Translations under genes and position numbers: made by a program
Shown: in pieces, positions 1-9,013 of the stretch
Numbering within the stretch: the stretch's first letter is position 1
How the letters are laid out: every line of letters begins with the position of its first letter
Assembly (NCBI GenBank): GCA_964536805.1
Contig: CAZHYQ010000005.1
Span: 62,001 to 126,000, forward strand
Length of the DNA: 64,000 nt
Direction: 5' to 3'
Source of the DNA: Longilinea sp964536805
GTDB taxonomy: Bacteria > Chloroflexota > Anaerolineae > Anaerolineales > Anaerolineaceae
Notes under the pieces: generated by a model
The model's input: only the letters and a program-made list of their open reading frames with translations
Told to the model about the DNA's origin: nothing
Database searches by the model: none

Positions 1-1248
1 GGCGCGCTCGTAGTCTGCTTTTTTCATGGCAGAAAACCCGACATTATAGGTGTATTCGCCTGGTGCAATTTCAAGGCGAATTTTCTGTAAAAAACGTACC
101 CGCGAACCCTTGGCAACCTTGTGTGGAACATCGGAACCGTATTGCAGACTATTCTTCCCGTGAATAATGGCGCCTTTCTCATTGATGATCTCAGCGCCGC
201 CGATAGGGATTTCAATATTCCTTTGGGTTTCAAATTCGAAATAGAAAAATGCCGTCTGACCCTGTTCAAAAGCTGAGGCAGGTTGGTTGCGCTCATCGCA
301 AAGGGCAATTGCCGTGCAGCGAGCCTCGCCATTGGTGGCTTGCTCAACCGAGTCAAAGTTGATAAAAGCTTCCGGCGCTGGCCATTCGAAGGCGTCTTCT
401 TGAAAATGATCCAGCACATTGGAATTCTCTTCTATATCCTGCCCGAACGGTTCGGGTTCGAAAACAATATCTTCACTCTGGTCAATCAGGTAGTATTTCT
501 TAACGGCTTCGACTGCTGAACCCAGAAACCTCGCCTGCCCTTTGTGCAGCAACAAGGCGCGTTCGCAGAATTGTTCCACCTCATTCATGGCATGCGATAC
601 CAGTAGGATGGTCGCGCCGCGGTCGCGCAGCGTTTGCAGGCGGCGGTAGCATTTTTGCCGGAAATAAAAATCGCCTACCGCTAGGGCTTCGTCAATCAAA
701 AGAATATCCGCATCCACCCCGGCGGCAACTGCAAAAGCCAGGCGAACGAACATACCACTGGAATAGAGTTTGACAGGCTGATCGAGGAATTCGCCAATGT
801 CGGCAAAAGCCGCGATCTGGTCAAAATGCTGGTCAACCTGATCTCTCGTCAATCCTAAAATTGAACCGTTGAGATAAACATTTTCACGGCCGGTAAATTC
901 AGGATTGAAGCCTGATCCCAGTTCCAACAGCGCGGTTACTCGGCCGTTTGCGCCAAATTCACCTTCGGTTGGCCGTAAAATGCCGGCCAGCATTTGCAGC
1001 AAAGTGCTTTTGCCGGAACCATTTTTTCCGATAATGCCAAAGGATTCCCCACGCTGGACCTCGAAACTCACATCCTTCAAAGCCCAGAATGGTACTCCAT
1101 AAGTATGCCCAAACCGTGAAAACAATGCCTGTTTCAAGCGGTCTTCCGGCCGTTTATACAGGTAATAACACTTACCCAGACCCTGGGCGGTGATCACAGG
1201 CAAATCGGTTGAAGCAGTGGAATAATTCTCTGGAAGAGATGATGTCAT
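1..1248 (-). CDS. Polysaccharide ABC exporter ATPase, Wzt type (3' end outside window)
   Basis: The frame starts at ATG 1248 and stays open for 416 codons to the window edge, so the C-terminus is missing. It encodes the nucleotide-binding subunit of an O-antigen/teichoic-acid type ABC-2 exporter, working on the cytoplasmic face with the permease encoded just upstream. Seen: Walker A GKNGSGKST near residue 75, an LYSSGM-type signature, Walker B ILLIDE, and switch His in LLVSHAMNE. After about residue 260 a second domain begins that resembles the Wzt carbohydrate-binding C-terminal domain (FYFEFETQ, GGAEIINEKG, GEYTYNVGFS). In that family the C-terminal domain recognises the finished glycan. 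It lies 33 bp downstream of the permease, surely in one operon, and next to several glycosyltransferases. The exported glycan cannot be deduced. Confidence 0.93.
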   Translation of the reverse strand, partial: MTSSLPENYSTASTDLPVITAQGLGKCYYLYKRPEDRLKQALFSRFGHTYGVPFWALKDVSFEVQRGESFGIIGKNGSGKSTLLQMLAGILRPTEGEFGANGRVTALLELGSGFNPEFTGRENVYLNGSILGLTRDQVDQHFDQIAAFADIGEFLDQPVKLYSSGMFVRLAFAVAAGVDADILLIDEALAVGDFYFRQKCYRRLQTLRDRGATILLVSHAMNEVEQFCERALLLHKGQARFLGSAVEAVKKYYLIDQSEDIVFEPEPFGQDIEENSNVLDHFQEDAFEWPAPEAFINFDSVEQATNGEARCTAIALCDERNQPASAFEQGQTAFFYFEFETQRNIEIPIGGAEIINEKGAIIHGKNSLQYGSDVPHKVAKGSRVRFLQKIRLEIAPGEYTYNVGFSAMKKADYERA

Positions 1249-1281
1249 CAAGACAAACCTTTGGTCGCCATGAACCCGCCG

Positions 1282-2088
1282 TTACATCACATCCGCGAAG
1301 CCGCGTTTGGCACGCATGAACCATTTGTAACTGATAATCGTGGTCGCCAGCAGAATGACCATCCAGAGACCCCATTGAACCCAGTTGATGTTTTCACCCC
1401 ATAGAATGGTCTGCCGGAAACTGGTGATGATAAACGTTAGCGGATTGATTTGATAAATGCCCTGGAACTTTGCGGGAATGATCGTTGGAGAATAAAAAAC
1501 AGGACTTACAAACATCATTACCTGGACGATGAAGATGATTGCTTGGGCGATATCCCGGATGTAAACGCCTAATGCCGAAATCAGCCACCCCAGTGTCAGA
1601 TTAAGCAGGATCGTGACAGGGTAAACCAGCGCTAGCTGATAAAGGGTGGGTGAAATCGTTTTAAGAAAGATGGCGCTGCCAATCAGGAGCACCAGGGTGT
1701 TGATTAGAGATGTGATAATTGCCACCAGTAAGGCGACTGGAGGCAGCACTTCCAGCGGAAAGATGACCTTCTTGACATAACTGGGTGAATTGACAATCAA
1801 TGCGGGTGCCCGATTGCACATTTCTGAAAAGAGGTTGAACGGGATCAAACCAGCGAAGAGGATAAATGCGAATTCCCAGTTTGAAGCGCCAGTTTTCAAC
1901 GTGGGCCAGCGGGCTTGAAATACATACGAAAACACAAATGTATAAATAGCCAGCATGATCAATGGGTTCAAAACCGACCAGAACCCTCCCAGGAACGTGC
2001 CGCGGTAGCGTTGTTTTAATTCCCGGCTGGTCAATTCCCAGATCAAATGACGGGATCGCCAGAGGGAATTTGTGCGAGGTGAATTCAT
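1282..2088 (-). CDS. ABC-2 polysaccharide exporter permease, Wzm type
   Basis: A 268-residue integral membrane protein of the ABC-2 polysaccharide-export permease family (Wzm/TagG/RfbA-like). Seen: a cytoplasmic N-terminus with WRSRHLIWELTSRELKQRYRGT, the amphipathic interface segment typical of this family, followed by six hydrophobic segments; the motif GGFWSVLNPL and a Pro-rich SPVFYSPTIIP stretch near the end. It pairs with the ATPase 33 bp downstream to form the pore that moves lipid-linked glycan across the membrane. The ATG at 2088 agrees with the family N-terminus. No strong ribosome-binding site is seen in front of it. Confidence 0.92.
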   Translation of the reverse strand: MNSPRTNSLWRSRHLIWELTSRELKQRYRGTFLGGFWSVLNPLIMLAIYTFVFSYVFQARWPTLKTGASNWEFAFILFAGLIPFNLFSEMCNRAPALIVNSPSYVKKVIFPLEVLPPVALLVAIITSLINTLVLLIGSAIFLKTISPTLYQLALVYPVTILLNLTLGWLISALGVYIRDIAQAIIFIVQVMMFVSPVFYSPTIIPAKFQGIYQINPLTFIITSFRQTILWGENINWVQWGLWMVILLATTIISYKWFMRAKRGFADVM

Positions 2089-2257
2089 GATTTGATATAT
2101 TTTTTCATTGTAATCGAAGGGGCATCCTATTTGATGTTATTGAATATATCAGAAACCAGGGAAAACGATAACGAAATCAACCTGAAAAATGTATTGTTAT
2201 TTTCCGAATGTGAATTTCAATGATACCTTTTTAAGTGGTTGGGTTATCGGCGTGTAT

Positions 2258-2635
2258 TTACCTTTCCCGCGCTCCCGCCCATTCAATAACCCATTTATCA
2301 TTTTTCTTCGAAAAATCCACACGGTATTCTTGGTGATGACTGAAATTCTTCCCTGTTCCATCGATGGATGCCACAATTGCGATCTGATGGTCGGACAGAT
2401 GGTAAAGGATTTGCGTCGTGAAATCTTCTAGATTGGCGTCGCCGTACTTTGGTATCTCGAATGTTCTGGCATCTACTTGAATATTTTCACAATCAAAAAT
2501 GGATGGTTTTTCAAAGCATGCAGTCCAATCATCCTGATTAATTGTGAGACCCGAAGTTATATGTATTCCAATTGCCGGCGGTTCAAGGATTTTGCCATTC
2601 GCAGCATTAGAAATAATGATATCAATAATTGGATT
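2258..2635 (-). pseudogene. Decayed or start-less ORF behind the GT39 gene
   Basis: On the minus strand there is an open frame of 125 codons from 2635 to a TAA at 2258-2260. It starts directly after a TGA (2636-2638) and has no ATG, GTG or TTG in its first three quarters. The translation looks protein-like, with an acidic, aromatic C-terminal part ending VIEWAGARER. It follows the stop of the membrane glycosyltransferase by only 7 bases and lies in another frame. A single frameshift cannot join the two, because the upstream frame stops before this one opens. It could be a gene remnant, or a C-terminal domain separated by two lesions. No function is assigned. Confidence 0.4.
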
Positions 2636-2642
2636 TCACAAA

Positions 2643-4691
2643 TTATGGAGTTGATTCTGGAAAATAGAGGTTATACGGTGTCGAAGACCAATCCAGGAAA
2701 TATTCAGAATTTTTGAAAACAATGGTTTTTTGGGGTGCGGCGTTAACGGTAAAAATGGCGCAAGGAGTATGACTCAAGGCATTTTCTCCGAGGTTTGTGG
2801 AGGAGGAAATATTGTTCACATTCACTTGGGTGATTATGACATCCCCAGTGGTTTTTTCCTTGAGCAATGGCCAGAGGGGGTATTCCCAAGCGTCAGTCGA
2901 TAGAATCGCGCCTAAATTAAAACAGGAATGATTTGCAAGGATCGTCGCTGCCTGCGTATAAGGTGCTTCAGCATCCGGCCGAAGCCTGAAATATTGGTTT
3001 GCTCTGGTTGCCCGAAAAACATTATTATCTGAAAGAAGGGGTTTCGCCGGATTGAGAATTATCCAGGGTATGGATGCAAGGATTACCAAGAGGATTAAAG
3101 GACTGGAAATCCATTTTGTTCTGATTCGGCTGAAACATATGCCTAAGCATGGCGAAAACAACACAAAGAATGGCAGGTGGAGCCGACTATGCCAGGGTTG
3201 CCAGCGTAGAATGAGGCAGAATAATAAAAATCCAACCAACAGCGCAGAAATGTAGAGCTGTTCATTCTTTTCCTTGCGCTTTTGAAAAACAAAAAACCAA
3301 ATCACAATAAATATGAGAATTAGGTGGATCAAATTCCCACCCGAATCTTCTGTGAAAGACAGCTTATGAACTTTAAATTTCATTCCAGGCCAGGTTGTTT
3401 GCTCTTCAGTTGGCGAAATACCCATTTCTTTATGAAACCAGTCCACTCCTTTTGTCAGAAACGCATTGACTTTTTCGTCCGGCGTACCTAAATGAAGGCC
3501 AATATTGCGAATGAAATTCGATGTAAAGGCTGCGGGAGTGAAATCCTTATTCACATAATAATAACCAGGGTATTCTTCGCCAGGACCGATGGGACTGCCA
3601 TAAAGATTGATATTCCGGAAGAAATATCCCAAATTTAGGCTCACCGTCAAAACGATGAGTAAAGCAATATGTTCGATTGCTCGTTTGTTCAGCTTTTGAA
3701 GAATATAGATCCCTAGCCAGATCACAAATGGAAAGGCATAGATAAATGCTGTTGCTTTGGTCAGGATACTCAGACTGAGTGATATTCCAATCCAGGCTGC
3801 GTAGCTTGTTTTTTGATCCTTCAAATACCGCAGAGAGAAAAAGGCAAAGCAAACCAACCAGAATGAAACGACGTAATCATTCTGCGTCGAAGTGCTTTGT
3901 AATATCCCCATCGGAATGGATAAGCAAATCGCAGCAGAGAAAAACTGGGTGCGTGTATTGGCTCTTAATTCCTGGGCGATCAAACTCACGCCGATTAAAG
4001 AACCGATCATGCAGAACCATTGAATCAAATTTGCAAATCTATCACCACCGCTTAATACCTGAAACTGAAGAATGGCGAATTCGCTCCATGGGCTTTGGTG
4101 CAATTGTCTGAGAATATGCGTAGGATAAAAAGCTATAGTCTTATTTTGAACCCAGTGGATTATCCGGCTCATATGGTAGGTCATTGAGTCCCAGGTATTG
4201 GGTGGCGCTAGTATAGAAATGATGCCGAGGTACAGGATAATTGCTAAAAATACGACCAGCATTGCCGTGTCGCCAGTCTGGAGGTAAAGGCGAAATGAGC
4301 GAAGTTCTTTTAAAATACGCTTTGTCTTTCCCGAAATTATCAAGAAGATCAAGAGTATCAGCGAAAGACTTCCCCAGATGATCGTGAATGACCAGAATTC
4401 GATCAGTTTGAAGATGCTGGTGATTTCGGTGATTGCTACAACCAGTGTTCCCCAAACAAGTGCTGTCTGAATAAGAGACTCACGCCATGATTGATTAAAA
4501 TAGCCCTTAATAAGAAGAAATATTAAGGCAAAACAGATGAATAGCAGAATTGACGGCATGTTTTCTTTGTAACAAATGGAGGAAAAATTATGCAATTTTG
4601 CAAATCGATTGGATTGTGCTAGTTTACCATGCTTCCTAAGGAATACTTCCAGAAGCGGCTTCTGTTTATAAATTTGCGATATATATTTCAT
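2643..4691 (-). CDS. Membrane glycosyltransferase, GT39/ArnT-like (GT-C fold)
   Basis: A polytopic membrane protein of about 682 residues with roughly ten hydrophobic segments and a C-terminal soluble part. The loop after the first long hydrophobic block contains APPNTWDSMTYHMSRIIHW, where Asp in the first extracytoplasmic loop fits the catalytic Asp of GT-C enzymes such as the dolichyl-phosphate-mannose-mannosyltransferase (GT39) family. It probably transfers a sugar from a polyprenyl-phosphate donor on the outer face. The GT2 gene on the opposite strand could make that donor. ATG 4691 is chosen; a TTG at 4712 would add seven residues, and ATG 4560 just before the first membrane segment is also possible. 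No clear ribosome-binding site is seen. Confidence 0.75.
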   Translation of the reverse strand: MKYISQIYKQKPLLEVFLRKHGKLAQSNRFAKLHNFSSICYKENMPSILLFICFALIFLLIKGYFNQSWRESLIQTALVWGTLVVAITEITSIFKLIEFWSFTIIWGSLSLILLIFLIISGKTKRILKELRSFRLYLQTGDTAMLVVFLAIILYLGIISILAPPNTWDSMTYHMSRIIHWVQNKTIAFYPTHILRQLHQSPWSEFAILQFQVLSGGDRFANLIQWFCMIGSLIGVSLIAQELRANTRTQFFSAAICLSIPMGILQSTSTQNDYVVSFWLVCFAFFSLRYLKDQKTSYAAWIGISLSLSILTKATAFIYAFPFVIWLGIYILQKLNKRAIEHIALLIVLTVSLNLGYFFRNINLYGSPIGPGEEYPGYYYVNKDFTPAAFTSNFIRNIGLHLGTPDEKVNAFLTKGVDWFHKEMGISPTEEQTTWPGMKFKVHKLSFTEDSGGNLIHLILIFIVIWFFVFQKRKEKNEQLYISALLVGFLLFCLILRWQPWHSRLHLPFFVLFSPCLGICFSRIRTKWISSPLILLVILASIPWIILNPAKPLLSDNNVFRATRANQYFRLRPDAEAPYTQAATILANHSCFNLGAILSTDAWEYPLWPLLKEKTTGDVIITQVNVNNISSSTNLGENALSHTPCAIFTVNAAPQKTIVFKNSEYFLDWSSTPYNLYFPESTP

Positions 4692-4885
4692 CTCGGCGAT
4701 TTGGCGATACAATGGAAATGCTGGGGATTATTGATCCATTGAATTAATAGCCTTTCCTTCCTAAAAACCGGAATTGAGGTCATCCCAATCCTTCTTAAAG
4801 AAATCTGATGTAAGTCAACCCGGAACGGCTCTCGCAGGAAATTGGGGTAATTTATTATTTCCATACAGTAAATGGGTTTCCATAA

Positions 4886-5596
4886 TTGAAGCGATTAACC
4901 ATTCTCATGCCTGCTTATAATGAAAGCCAGCACATCTATGACAATGCGCTGCAGACCTGTGCGACCTGGAAAACAGAAGATGTCGAAGTCATAGTCATTG
5001 ATGATGGCAGCACGGATAGAACCTTTGATGAAGCGTCGGCTGCTACGCAAATCGATGGGCGTATCCGGGTTTTAAAACTAGAAAAGAACAGTGGCAAAGG
5101 CGCAGCGCTGGTAAAGGGTTTTGGTCTGGCACGGGGAGAGTACGTAGCTTTTCTGGATGCTGACCTTGAAATTCAACCGGATTACGTGGTTAAGATGCTG
5201 GCAGCGCTCGAAACCAGCAGGAAAGACGTCGTTGTTGGTCGAAAAGTCTATATGCATGCCAAAGTACCCCTCTTGCGCCGTGTGATGAGCCGGGTTTACC
5301 GCAATTACGTCCGGTTGCTTTTCAATTTAAAATTACGCGATACTCAGACCGGCATCAAGGTTTTTCGCCGGCAAGTGTTGGAAACCTGCATGCCAAAAAT
5401 GACGGTAAAAGGTTTTGCCTTCGATGTGGAACTGCTCGCGCTGGCGCAGCGGGCAAGCTATCAGATCGAGGAATACCCGGTTGAATTGACTTACAAACGA
5501 ACGCGCAGTCTCGAACGGATCAAGGCGATCCATATCATGCGCATGTTTGTGGATACCCTGAAAATATACTTTCGATTGCAAAAGGTGAGAGTATGA
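4886..5596 (+). CDS. GT2 glycosyltransferase, dolichyl-phosphate-glucose synthase-like
   Basis: A 236-residue GT-A fold glycosyltransferase of family 2. Seen: N-terminal ILMPAYNES, the nucleotide-binding VIVIDDGSTDRT, the NSGKGAALVKG motif and the DADLEIQP metal site, then a region TQTGIKVFRR typical of polyprenyl-phosphate glucose/mannose synthases. No membrane helix is present, so it would act at the inner membrane face, charging a polyprenyl phosphate from a nucleotide sugar. It begins at TTG 4886; no ATG fits the conserved N-terminus and there is no obvious ribosome-binding site. Its stop overlaps the start of the next glycosyltransferase by 4 bp (ATGA). Confidence 0.85.
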   Translation: MKRLTILMPAYNESQHIYDNALQTCATWKTEDVEVIVIDDGSTDRTFDEASAATQIDGRIRVLKLEKNSGKGAALVKGFGLARGEYVAFLDADLEIQPDYVVKMLAALETSRKDVVVGRKVYMHAKVPLLRRVMSRVYRNYVRLLFNLKLRDTQTGIKVFRRQVLETCMPKMTVKGFAFDVELLALAQRASYQIEEYPVELTYKRTRSLERIKAIHIMRMFVDTLKIYFRLQKVRV

Positions 5597-6759
5597 GGGT
5601 TGCCGACCAACCGATGGCGCGTGTGTTGATCCTGCGTTCCAATCCGATCGCGCCTGACCCGCGCGTGGAAAAAATTGCCAGGGCGCTGCACCGTTTTGGT
5701 TATTCGGTAACCGCATTGGGTTGGGATCGCAGCGCTCAATTACCCGAAAAAGAGGCTGTTGATGGATTCACCATCATCCGCATGCCCATTCATGCCAACT
5801 TCGGCAGCGGGCTGGCCAATTTGCCCAACCTGCTGCGCTGGCAGTGGAGACTCTTCACCTGGCTGGCGAAACACCATTCTGAATTCGATATCATTCATGC
5901 CTGCGATTTCGACACAATCCTGCCGGCATTATGGTGCAAGCAGCGTTGGGGGCAGATCGTGGTTTATGATATTTTTGATTTCTACGCCGATCACCTGCGA
6001 CGCACGCCAGGCTGGATCAAGAACTGGATTCGCATGATGGATTTGAAATCCATCGATCGGGCTGATGCGCTTATCCTGGTCGATGATGCCCGGGTAGCTC
6101 AAATTGCCGGGTCAACGCCCAAGGAATTGGCTGTGATTTATAACAGCCCTGAGGAACTTGACCTCTCAGACTTTCCGGCTTTTTCACCTTCGCCGGCTGG
6201 AGACCTGCGTCTGGCCTACGTGGGGCTTTTGCAGGTTGAGCGCGGGTTGGTTGAAATGCTGAATATCGTGGGCCGTCATCTAAACTGGCATTTGGACCTG
6301 GCGGGTTTTGGCGGGGATGAGAGGACGGTTGCTGAGAAAGCAAGCGGGATGCCAAACGTAACTTTTCATGGCCGGGTACCTTATCCAACTGCCTTGGCAT
6401 TAAGCCAGGCAGCGGATGTGTTGTTTGCCATCTATGATCCGTCCATTCCAAACCACCGCTACTCCAGTCCCAATAAGGTTTTCGAAGCCATGATGTTGGG
6501 AAAGCCGATCATAGTTGCGTACAATACCAATATGGACCGCATCATTTCAGCGGCTGAGGCTGGATTGGTAGTGACCTACGGGGATGAGGCTGCCCTGGAA
6601 ACTGCATTGACGAAACTGGCAGACGATCCAACCTTGCGGCAGCAATTCGGCCAGCATGCGCGCGCTGCTTATGAGCTAAAGTATTCATGGCAGGTCATGG
6701 AATCCCGTCTGCGGGATTTGTATGGCGATATAACCTCGAAATTTCCTGAGGCAGAATGA
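5593..6759 (+). CDS. GT4 family glycosyltransferase
   Basis: A 388-residue retaining glycosyltransferase of the GT-B fold. Seen: N-terminal VLILRSNPIAPDPRVEKIARAL, a pattern of family 4 enzymes, a donor-site region SPNKVFEAMMLGKPIIV in which Glu and Lys contact the nucleotide sugar, and no membrane segment. The ATGA overlaps with both neighbours (5593-5596 and 6756-6759) indicate translational coupling. It presumably adds a sugar to the glycan exported by the Wzm/Wzt-type system. Donor and acceptor cannot be read from sequence. Confidence 0.88.
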   Translation: MRVADQPMARVLILRSNPIAPDPRVEKIARALHRFGYSVTALGWDRSAQLPEKEAVDGFTIIRMPIHANFGSGLANLPNLLRWQWRLFTWLAKHHSEFDIIHACDFDTILPALWCKQRWGQIVVYDIFDFYADHLRRTPGWIKNWIRMMDLKSIDRADALILVDDARVAQIAGSTPKELAVIYNSPEELDLSDFPAFSPSPAGDLRLAYVGLLQVERGLVEMLNIVGRHLNWHLDLAGFGGDERTVAEKASGMPNVTFHGRVPYPTALALSQAADVLFAIYDPSIPNHRYSSPNKVFEAMMLGKPIIVAYNTNMDRIISAAEAGLVVTYGDEAALETALTKLADDPTLRQQFGQHARAAYELKYSWQVMESRLRDLYGDITSKFPEAE

Positions 6760-7904
6760 AAATCCTTCTGGTAGCCAACACCGACTGGTACCTGTTTAAT
6801 TTCAGGCTGTCTTTGGCCCGCAGACTGCGCGCGGCTGGGGCAGAGGTGGTGTTGGTTTCGCCGAATGGCAAGTTTGTCAGCGACATCGTGGAAGACGGTT
6901 TTCGCTGGCTGGAATGGAATGTCGGCCGGAAAACAACCGAACCACTGCGCGAATTGGGCGCGGTCTGCCGCCTGACGGCCATTTACCAGCGCGAAAGACC
7001 GGACCTGGTCCATCATTTCACAATTAAACCGGTTTTATACGGTTCGCTGGCTGCCCGCAATGCAAATGTTCCCGCGCTGGTAAACTCGGTTACCGGGTTG
7101 GGTTATGTATTCCTCAGCCAGAACAGGCAGGGCAGGGGGCTTCGCAAGGTGGTGTTGCCGCTCTACCGGTTGGCATTTGGACACGCGAATCTGGCAGTAA
7201 TTTTTGAGAACATCAGCGACCGGGATCAATTCATTCAAATGGGTTTACTACCGGAAGAAAAAACTGTCGTTGTCCAGGGCGTGGGCGTGGATGTTGAGCG
7301 GTTTAAACCTGCCCCGGAACCGCAAGGAATTCCAGTGGTCCTTTTTCCAGCACGGATGCTGCTGGATAAGGGGCTCGGCACATTGATTGAGGCAGCGCGC
7401 ATCCTGAAACAGGATCACACAGTACGGATTGTCCTCGCAGGCGAACCGGATCCGGGCAATCCGGCGACTGTTGAACCTGAAGAATTGCATGCCTGGCAGA
7501 ATGCCGGTTTGGTGGAGTGGTGGGGGTTTCAAAGTGGGATGGAGAATGTCTATCCTCTAGCCGCCGTGGTGACGCTGCCTTCCCTAGGCGAAGGGTTGCC
7601 AACGGCATTGATTGAGGCGGCCGCCTGCGGGCGGGCTATTGTGGCCACCGACGTACCAGGCTGCCGCGAGGTGGTGGAACATGGCATAAACGGCCTGCTG
7701 GTGCCGCCGAACGATGCGGATGCCCTGGCGCAAGCCTTGGGGAAGCTGCTGGATGACCCGGCCTTGCGCATTCGCATGGGCGCAGCCGGGCGTGAGCGCG
7801 TGCTTGCACAATTTGCGGATCAATTGATCATCCGGCAGATTCTGGATATCTATGAGAGTCTTTTGCCGGCGGAGCTGGGATCGTTATTGGTGGAAAAAAC
7901 TTGA
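6756..7904 (+). CDS. GT4 family glycosyltransferase
   Basis: A 382-residue GT-B enzyme of family 4. Seen: N-terminal domain beginning KILLVANTDWYLFNFRLSLA with DLVHHFTIKPVLYGSLAA, and C-terminal domain with FPARMLLDKGLGTLIEAARIL and the EGLPTALIEAAACGRAIVATD donor-binding motif. The N-terminal pattern (WYLFNFRLSLA, HHFTIKP) resembles the family of N,N'-diacetylbacillosaminyl-diphospho-undecaprenol galactosaminyl-type transferases, so action on a lipid-linked intermediate is likely but not shown. It overlaps the preceding gene by ATGA. The aldo/keto reductase follows after 14 bp. Confidence 0.88.
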   Translation: MKILLVANTDWYLFNFRLSLARRLRAAGAEVVLVSPNGKFVSDIVEDGFRWLEWNVGRKTTEPLRELGAVCRLTAIYQRERPDLVHHFTIKPVLYGSLAARNANVPALVNSVTGLGYVFLSQNRQGRGLRKVVLPLYRLAFGHANLAVIFENISDRDQFIQMGLLPEEKTVVVQGVGVDVERFKPAPEPQGIPVVLFPARMLLDKGLGTLIEAARILKQDHTVRIVLAGEPDPGNPATVEPEELHAWQNAGLVEWWGFQSGMENVYPLAAVVTLPSLGEGLPTALIEAAACGRAIVATDVPGCREVVEHGINGLLVPPNDADALAQALGKLLDDPALRIRMGAAGRERVLAQFADQLIIRQILDIYESLLPAELGSLLVEKT

Positions 7905-7918
7905 AAATGGAGGTCAAA

Positions 7919-8878
7919 ATGGAATTTCGCAAACTTGGGCGAACAGGCTTGAAGGTTTCTGAATTATGCCTTGGCAGCATGCAATTTGGTTGGACGGCGG
8001 ACGAAGGAACCTCGTTTATCGTCCTCGACCGGGCATTTGATGCCGGTATCAATTTCATCGACACTGCCAATGTTTACTCGCGCTGGGTGGAGGGCAACCC
8101 GGGCGGCGTTTCGGAAACGATTATTGGCAAGTGGATGAAAAGCCGGGCGCTATCGCGCGATAAATTGGTCATCGCCACCAAGGTTCGCGGAAAAATGGGC
8201 GATGGCGCAAACGATGAAGGCCTTTCGCGCGTGCATATTCTCCGCATGGTGGAAGATTCGCTGCGGCGTTTGCAAACCGATTATATCGATCTGTACCAGA
8301 CCCACCATCCCGATCTCAACACGCCCATAGAAGAAACTCTGGGAGCCATGGATACTCTAGTGCGTCAGGGCAAGGTGCGCTATATCGGCTGCTCGAACTA
8401 CCCGGCCTGGCAGTTGATGGAGGCGCTGTGGACTTCCGACCGGCTGGGATTGGCGCGTATTGACAGCCTGCAGCCGCATTACCACCTGGCCTGGCGGCGT
8501 GAATTTGAACAGGAGTTGGCCCCGGTTTGCCGGAAGTACGGCATCGGCGTGATCCCATACAGCCCATTGGCTGGCGGTTTCCTGACTGGCAAATATACGC
8601 GCGATCATGTCGATGCCGGCAGTGCGCGCAATGTCAGCCGCTATTTCAATGAGCAAAACTGGGCATTGTTGGATGTCATGAAAGAGGTGGCTGCCGGATT
8701 GGGTGGCAAGTCGGTTTCACAGGTGGCGTTGGCCTGGCAGTTAAGTCAACCCGTCATCACCAGTCCCATCATTGGTCCGCGCAACCTTGAACAATTGGAA
8801 GATAACCTTGGCGCGGCAGGCTTGCGGCTGGATGAGCAAACCATGGAGCGGCTGGATCAGGCTTCCAGCTGGAAATGA
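7919..8878 (+). CDS. Aldo/keto reductase
   Basis: A 319-residue NADPH-dependent oxidoreductase with a TIM-barrel fold. Seen: EFRKLGRTGLKVSELCLG at the start, the catalytic tetrad as Asp and Tyr in FIDTANVYSRW, Lys in VIATKVRGK and His in YQTHHPD, and the cofactor-binding SPLAGGFLTGKY and IIGPRNLEQLEDN segments. The protein matches the YajO/Tas-like branch. The start is ATG 7919, preceded at 6 bp by GGAGG; an upstream TTG at 7901 overlaps the previous stop but gives an unnatural N-terminus. It is the last gene of the plus-strand cluster and is followed by a strong hairpin. The substrate is unknown; a role in sugar-nucleotide metabolism is only suggested by position. Confidence 0.9.
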   Translation: MEFRKLGRTGLKVSELCLGSMQFGWTADEGTSFIVLDRAFDAGINFIDTANVYSRWVEGNPGGVSETIIGKWMKSRALSRDKLVIATKVRGKMGDGANDEGLSRVHILRMVEDSLRRLQTDYIDLYQTHHPDLNTPIEETLGAMDTLVRQGKVRYIGCSNYPAWQLMEALWTSDRLGLARIDSLQPHYHLAWRREFEQELAPVCRKYGIGVIPYSPLAGGFLTGKYTRDHVDAGSARNVSRYFNEQNWALLDVMKEVAAGLGGKSVSQVALAWQLSQPVITSPIIGPRNLEQLEDNLGAAGLRLDEQTMERLDQASSWK

Positions 8879-8884
8879 AAAACA

Positions 8885-8910
8885 ATGGCCGTTCCGAAAG
8901 GAACGGCCAT
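8885..8910 (+). terminator. Intrinsic terminator hairpin after aldo/keto reductase
   Basis: A perfect 11-bp inverted repeat ATGGCCGTTCC / GGAACGGCCAT closed by a GAAA tetraloop, starting 7 bp after the stop codon. The T-tract is weak (TTGCTAAATAATT). Confidence 0.75.
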
Positions 8911-8952
8911 TTGCTAAATAATTAGGAATTGCTTTAGATTACAATTGTGTAA

Positions 8953-8981
8953 TTGACAAACATAATATTTCTATATATTAT
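8953..8981 (+). promoter_or_regulatory. Sigma-70-type promoter of the GGDEF gene
   Basis: TTGACA at 8953-8958 and TATTAT at 8976-8981 with a 17-bp spacer in very AT-rich DNA. The start point would be near 8988, giving a leader of about 25 nt with a ribosome-binding-site-like CGAGG before ATG 9014. Confidence 0.7.
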
Positions 8982-9013
8982 TATAAAATAATCTATGATC
9001 ATACGAGGTTAAC

